A stretch of 64,000 nt of DNA. Source: Pseudomonas sp. LBUM920. GTDB taxonomy: Bacteria; Pseudomonadota; Gammaproteobacteria; Pseudomonadales; Pseudomonadaceae. The position numbers were made by a program, and so were the translations under genes. The stretch lies in assembly GCF_003852315.1 (NCBI RefSeq), contig NZ_CP027762.1:124001-188000 (forward strand), written 5' to 3'. Below the pieces are notes generated by a model, which did not search any database, was not told the DNA's origin, and saw only the letters and a list, made by a program, of their open reading frames with translations. Of the stretch, positions 61,862 through 64,000 are shown one piece after another (the first letter of the stretch is position 1; each line of letters starts with the position of its first letter).

Positions 61862-64000
61862 ATGTTGCGAAACCTACCCATCAGTGCTTCAGGCCGGTTG
61901 CGACTGCTCATCGGGGCTGCCTTGTGCAGTCAATTGCTGATGCCCGGCCTCGCCCTGGCCGATCCGGCCTACGACGCGTTGATTATTCAGGCGCGTAACG
62001 GCAACTTCACGCCGGCCCTTACCCAACTGCGCCAATTACCTGCCGAACGCCAGACGCCAGGCCAGATCAGCGATCACATTGTGATTGCCGGCTGGGCCGG
62101 GCAAGACGCCGAAGTGCTGAAGGTGTACGAGGCGCAAGGCAAGAATCGCAACCTGACTACCCAGGCGCTGGCCACGGTTGCCCGTAACTATCGCAATCAA
62201 AAGCAGTGGCCACAGGCCCTGGCGGTATATCAGCAGGCGCTGCTGCGTGAGCCGAATAATATCGACCTGCAACTGGGCCAGGCCCTGACCCAGGCCGACG
62301 GTGGCCAAACCAATGAAGCGGTGCAACGCACCCGCGCTTTGGTGGCGGCGCAACCCAATGACCCCAACCGCCGCATGGCCCTGGGCTACGCGCTGACCCG
62401 CGCGGGCTTGAACTACGACGCGCTGTTTGAGTTCGACCAGGCTTTTATCCGCGCGGGTGACAAACCCGAAGTGGTGCGCGAATACATCGTCGCCCTGCAA
62501 AAGGCCCGTTTGCCGGAGCCAGCCCTGCGCCTGTCGGCCAAGCACCCAGGCGTACTCGATGTTGTGACCCAGCGCCGCCTGGAAGGCGACCTCGCCGCCG
62601 AACGTGTACGCATGGCCGAGTACGCCACGCGCACCGAGAAAGAACGTTATGTGGTCGCTGATCGCGCCCTCAGTGACTACGACACACTGCTCGCCCGCTG
62701 GACCCCTGACCAGAGCGCCCATGACGACGTGGTGCGCTGGCGCATCGACCGCCTGGGCGCCCTCAAGGCACGCGCGCGCACCGCAGAGGTGATCCGCGAG
62801 TACGAAACCCTCACTGGCGAAAGCGTGCAATTACCTACCTACGCTTTGCGCTGGGTGGCTGCGTCCTACCTCGACCAGCGCCAGCCGGAAAAAGCCGAGC
62901 CGTTGTACCGCCAGGCGCTGACGGCACCGGATGCCGATCCCGGTGATCACGTCGAAGACAGCACCGCATTGTTTTACGCCTTGCTCGAAAGCGACAAGGT
63001 GATGCAAGCGCGCGAAGTCGCCAATAACCTGGCCACCAACCAGAAGCCTCGCGTTGAACTCAAGGGCTTGCCCATCGGCAACCCCAACGACAGCTGGATG
63101 GACGCGCAGCAACTGGCGGCCCAGGCCGGCACTTACGGCGGTGACCTGCCAGGCAGCGAAACCGGGCTGGAAGCCCTGGTGGCGAAAGCCCCTGGCAACG
63201 TCGGCCTGCGCCTGGCCCAGGCCGATATGTACCGCGCGCGTGATTGGCCGCGGCGCGCCGAAGGCTCGCTCAAGGAAGTTGAAACCCAGGCCCCGCGCGA
63301 TATCGGCCTGGAAGTGTCCCAGGCCTACACCGCCATGGACCTGCAGGAATGGCGGCAAATGGACGCGCTGACCGATGACGTGCTGGCGCGCAACCCCGAC
63401 AGCCGCCAGGTGCAGCGCCTCAGCCGCCTGCGCGACGTACACGACATGGCCGAACTGCGCGTCGAAGCCTACACCGGCAAAAGCTACGGCGGTGGTGGTA
63501 ACAATGATGTCGGCGCAGTGGCAGGCAGCCGGGACTGGGGCATCGAAAGCGTGCTTTACAGCCCGCCCATCGATGAAGACTGGCGCGTCTTCGCCGGCGC
63601 CGGTTACGCCACCGCAGACTTTACCGAAGGCACCGGCCAGCATCGTTTTCAGCGCGTCGGCGTCGAGCAGCGCACCCGCGACATGACCCTGGAAGCCGAG
63701 GTGTCCAACCACTCCTACGGTTATGGCTCCAAGCAAGGCGCGAGCGTGTCGATTGCCCGCGACATCAATGACAACTGGCAGTACGGCGGCAGCCTGGGTT
63801 ATCTCCTGGCGACCACGCCGCTGCGCGCATTGAATGCCGATGTCACGGCCAACGGCGGCAGTGGCTTTGTCCGCTGGCGCGAGAATGAGAGCCGCGAATG
63901 GAAGCTGTCCCTGAGCCCGTCGCATTTCAGCGACGGCAACAACCGCCTCGAAGCGCTGCTCACCGGTCGCGAGGGCATCTACAGCTCGCCGCACGTGCAA
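61862..64000 (+). CDS. pgaA: PgaA, poly-N-acetylglucosamine export porin (5' part, runs off the window)
   Basis: 713 codons of an outer-membrane PNAG exporter are present without a stop codon; the family is usually somewhat over 800 residues, so roughly a tenth or more is missing. A signal peptide (about 1-38, ending ALA) is followed by periplasmic TPR repeats (about 50-500; for example QWPQALAVYQQALLREPNN, LDQRQPEKAEPLYRQAL). From about 520 a beta-barrel begins (DVHDMAELRVEAYTGKSYGG in part, WGIESVLYSPPIDEDWRVFA). The TPR part binds the deacetylated polymer and PgaB. The start is ATG 61862, eight bases after GGAAGC. pgaBCD would be expected downstream, outside the window. Because the frame is open at the window edge it is easily overlooked. 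Confidence 0.93.
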   Translation, partial: MLRNLPISASGRLRLLIGAALCSQLLMPGLALADPAYDALIIQARNGNFTPALTQLRQLPAERQTPGQISDHIVIAGWAGQDAEVLKVYEAQGKNRNLTTQALATVARNYRNQKQWPQALAVYQQALLREPNNIDLQLGQALTQADGGQTNEAVQRTRALVAAQPNDPNRRMALGYALTRAGLNYDALFEFDQAFIRAGDKPEVVREYIVALQKARLPEPALRLSAKHPGVLDVVTQRRLEGDLAAERVRMAEYATRTEKERYVVADRALSDYDTLLARWTPDQSAHDDVVRWRIDRLGALKARARTAEVIREYETLTGESVQLPTYALRWVAASYLDQRQPEKAEPLYRQALTAPDADPGDHVEDSTALFYALLESDKVMQAREVANNLATNQKPRVELKGLPIGNPNDSWMDAQQLAAQAGTYGGDLPGSETGLEALVAKAPGNVGLRLAQADMYRARDWPRRAEGSLKEVETQAPRDIGLEVSQAYTAMDLQEWRQMDALTDDVLARNPDSRQVQRLSRLRDVHDMAELRVEAYTGKSYGGGGNNDVGAVAGSRDWGIESVLYSPPIDEDWRVFAGAGYATADFTEGTGQHRFQRVGVEQRTRDMTLEAEVSNHSYGYGSKQGASVSIARDINDNWQYGGSLGYLLATTPLRALNADVTANGGSGFVRWRENESREWKLSLSPSHFSDGNNRLEALLTGREGIYSSPHVQ

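Noticed and set aside
62036..64000. Minus-strand frames of 264 and 389 codons opposite pgaA
   Set aside because: The plus strand encodes PgaA with signal peptide, TPR repeats and barrel strands. The minus frames are shadows that stand out only because pgaA has no stop codon inside the window.

Overview
The window reads as chromosomal DNA of a Pseudomonas fluorescens-group bacterium. The evidence is GC-rich Pseudomonas codon use, the lapG-lapD / lapA / lapE-lapB-lapC biofilm locus in its usual P. fluorescens order, REP doublets (REPINs) of the P. fluorescens type at several gene ends, an rrn operon ending in two 5S genes, and a complete mgo/pvf (leudiazen / pyrazine N-oxide) operon. Nothing indicates a plasmid, phage or transposon.

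Layout. 1-1275: 3' end of a 23S rRNA gene and two tandem 5S rRNA genes, each with its own terminator. 1405-5500 (minus): an iron-type cell-surface signalling set (ECF sigma factor, FecR-like anti-sigma factor, TonB-dependent transducer) behind a probable Fur box. 5780-7660: a PctA-like amino-acid chemoreceptor. 7700-13252 (minus): the four-gene mgoBCAD/pvfABCD operon. It encodes a DUF3050 haem-oxygenase-fold protein, an AurF-type diiron N-oxygenase with all seven metal ligands, a stand-alone A-T-reductase synthetase and an SRPBCC protein, so it is a small signal-molecule factory. A GntR/FadR regulator lies upstream of it.

14577-39711: the Lap system. LapD is the inner-membrane c-di-GMP receptor and LapG the periplasmic protease that cuts LapA. 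LapA is a 5527-residue adhesin built on about 36 near-identical 100-residue repeats, and LapE/LapB/LapC are its type I secretion apparatus. High c-di-GMP lets LapD sequester LapG and keep LapA on the cell surface. A candidate FleQ box lies between lapA and lapE.

39926-43314: a TauD-type dioxygenase with ABC ATPase and permease but no binding protein, then a short exported TonB-domain protein. 43367-48566: a LysR regulator and an EmrB/EmrA/NodT-type tripartite pump. 48701-53878: a coupled pair of exported proteins of unknown function, a GT39-type membrane glycosyltransferase and a DUF2789 protein. 54126-59203: a MarR-controlled AaeXAB/fusaric-acid-type tripartite efflux operon whose genes all overlap by 4 nt, with a clear promoter and operator. 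59284-61563: an unknown membrane protein and a YdgA/DUF945 protein. 61862 to the window end: the 5' part of pgaA (poly-N-acetylglucosamine export porin), preceded by three palindromes.

The biology is mostly surface attachment (Lap and Pga), signalling (mgo/pvf, surface signalling, chemotaxis) and efflux. The items I would pursue first are the mgo/pvf operon with its possible second di-metal enzyme, the recombination traces in the lapA repeats together with its doubled LapG cleavage motif, and the promoter architectures of pgaA and the MarR operon.
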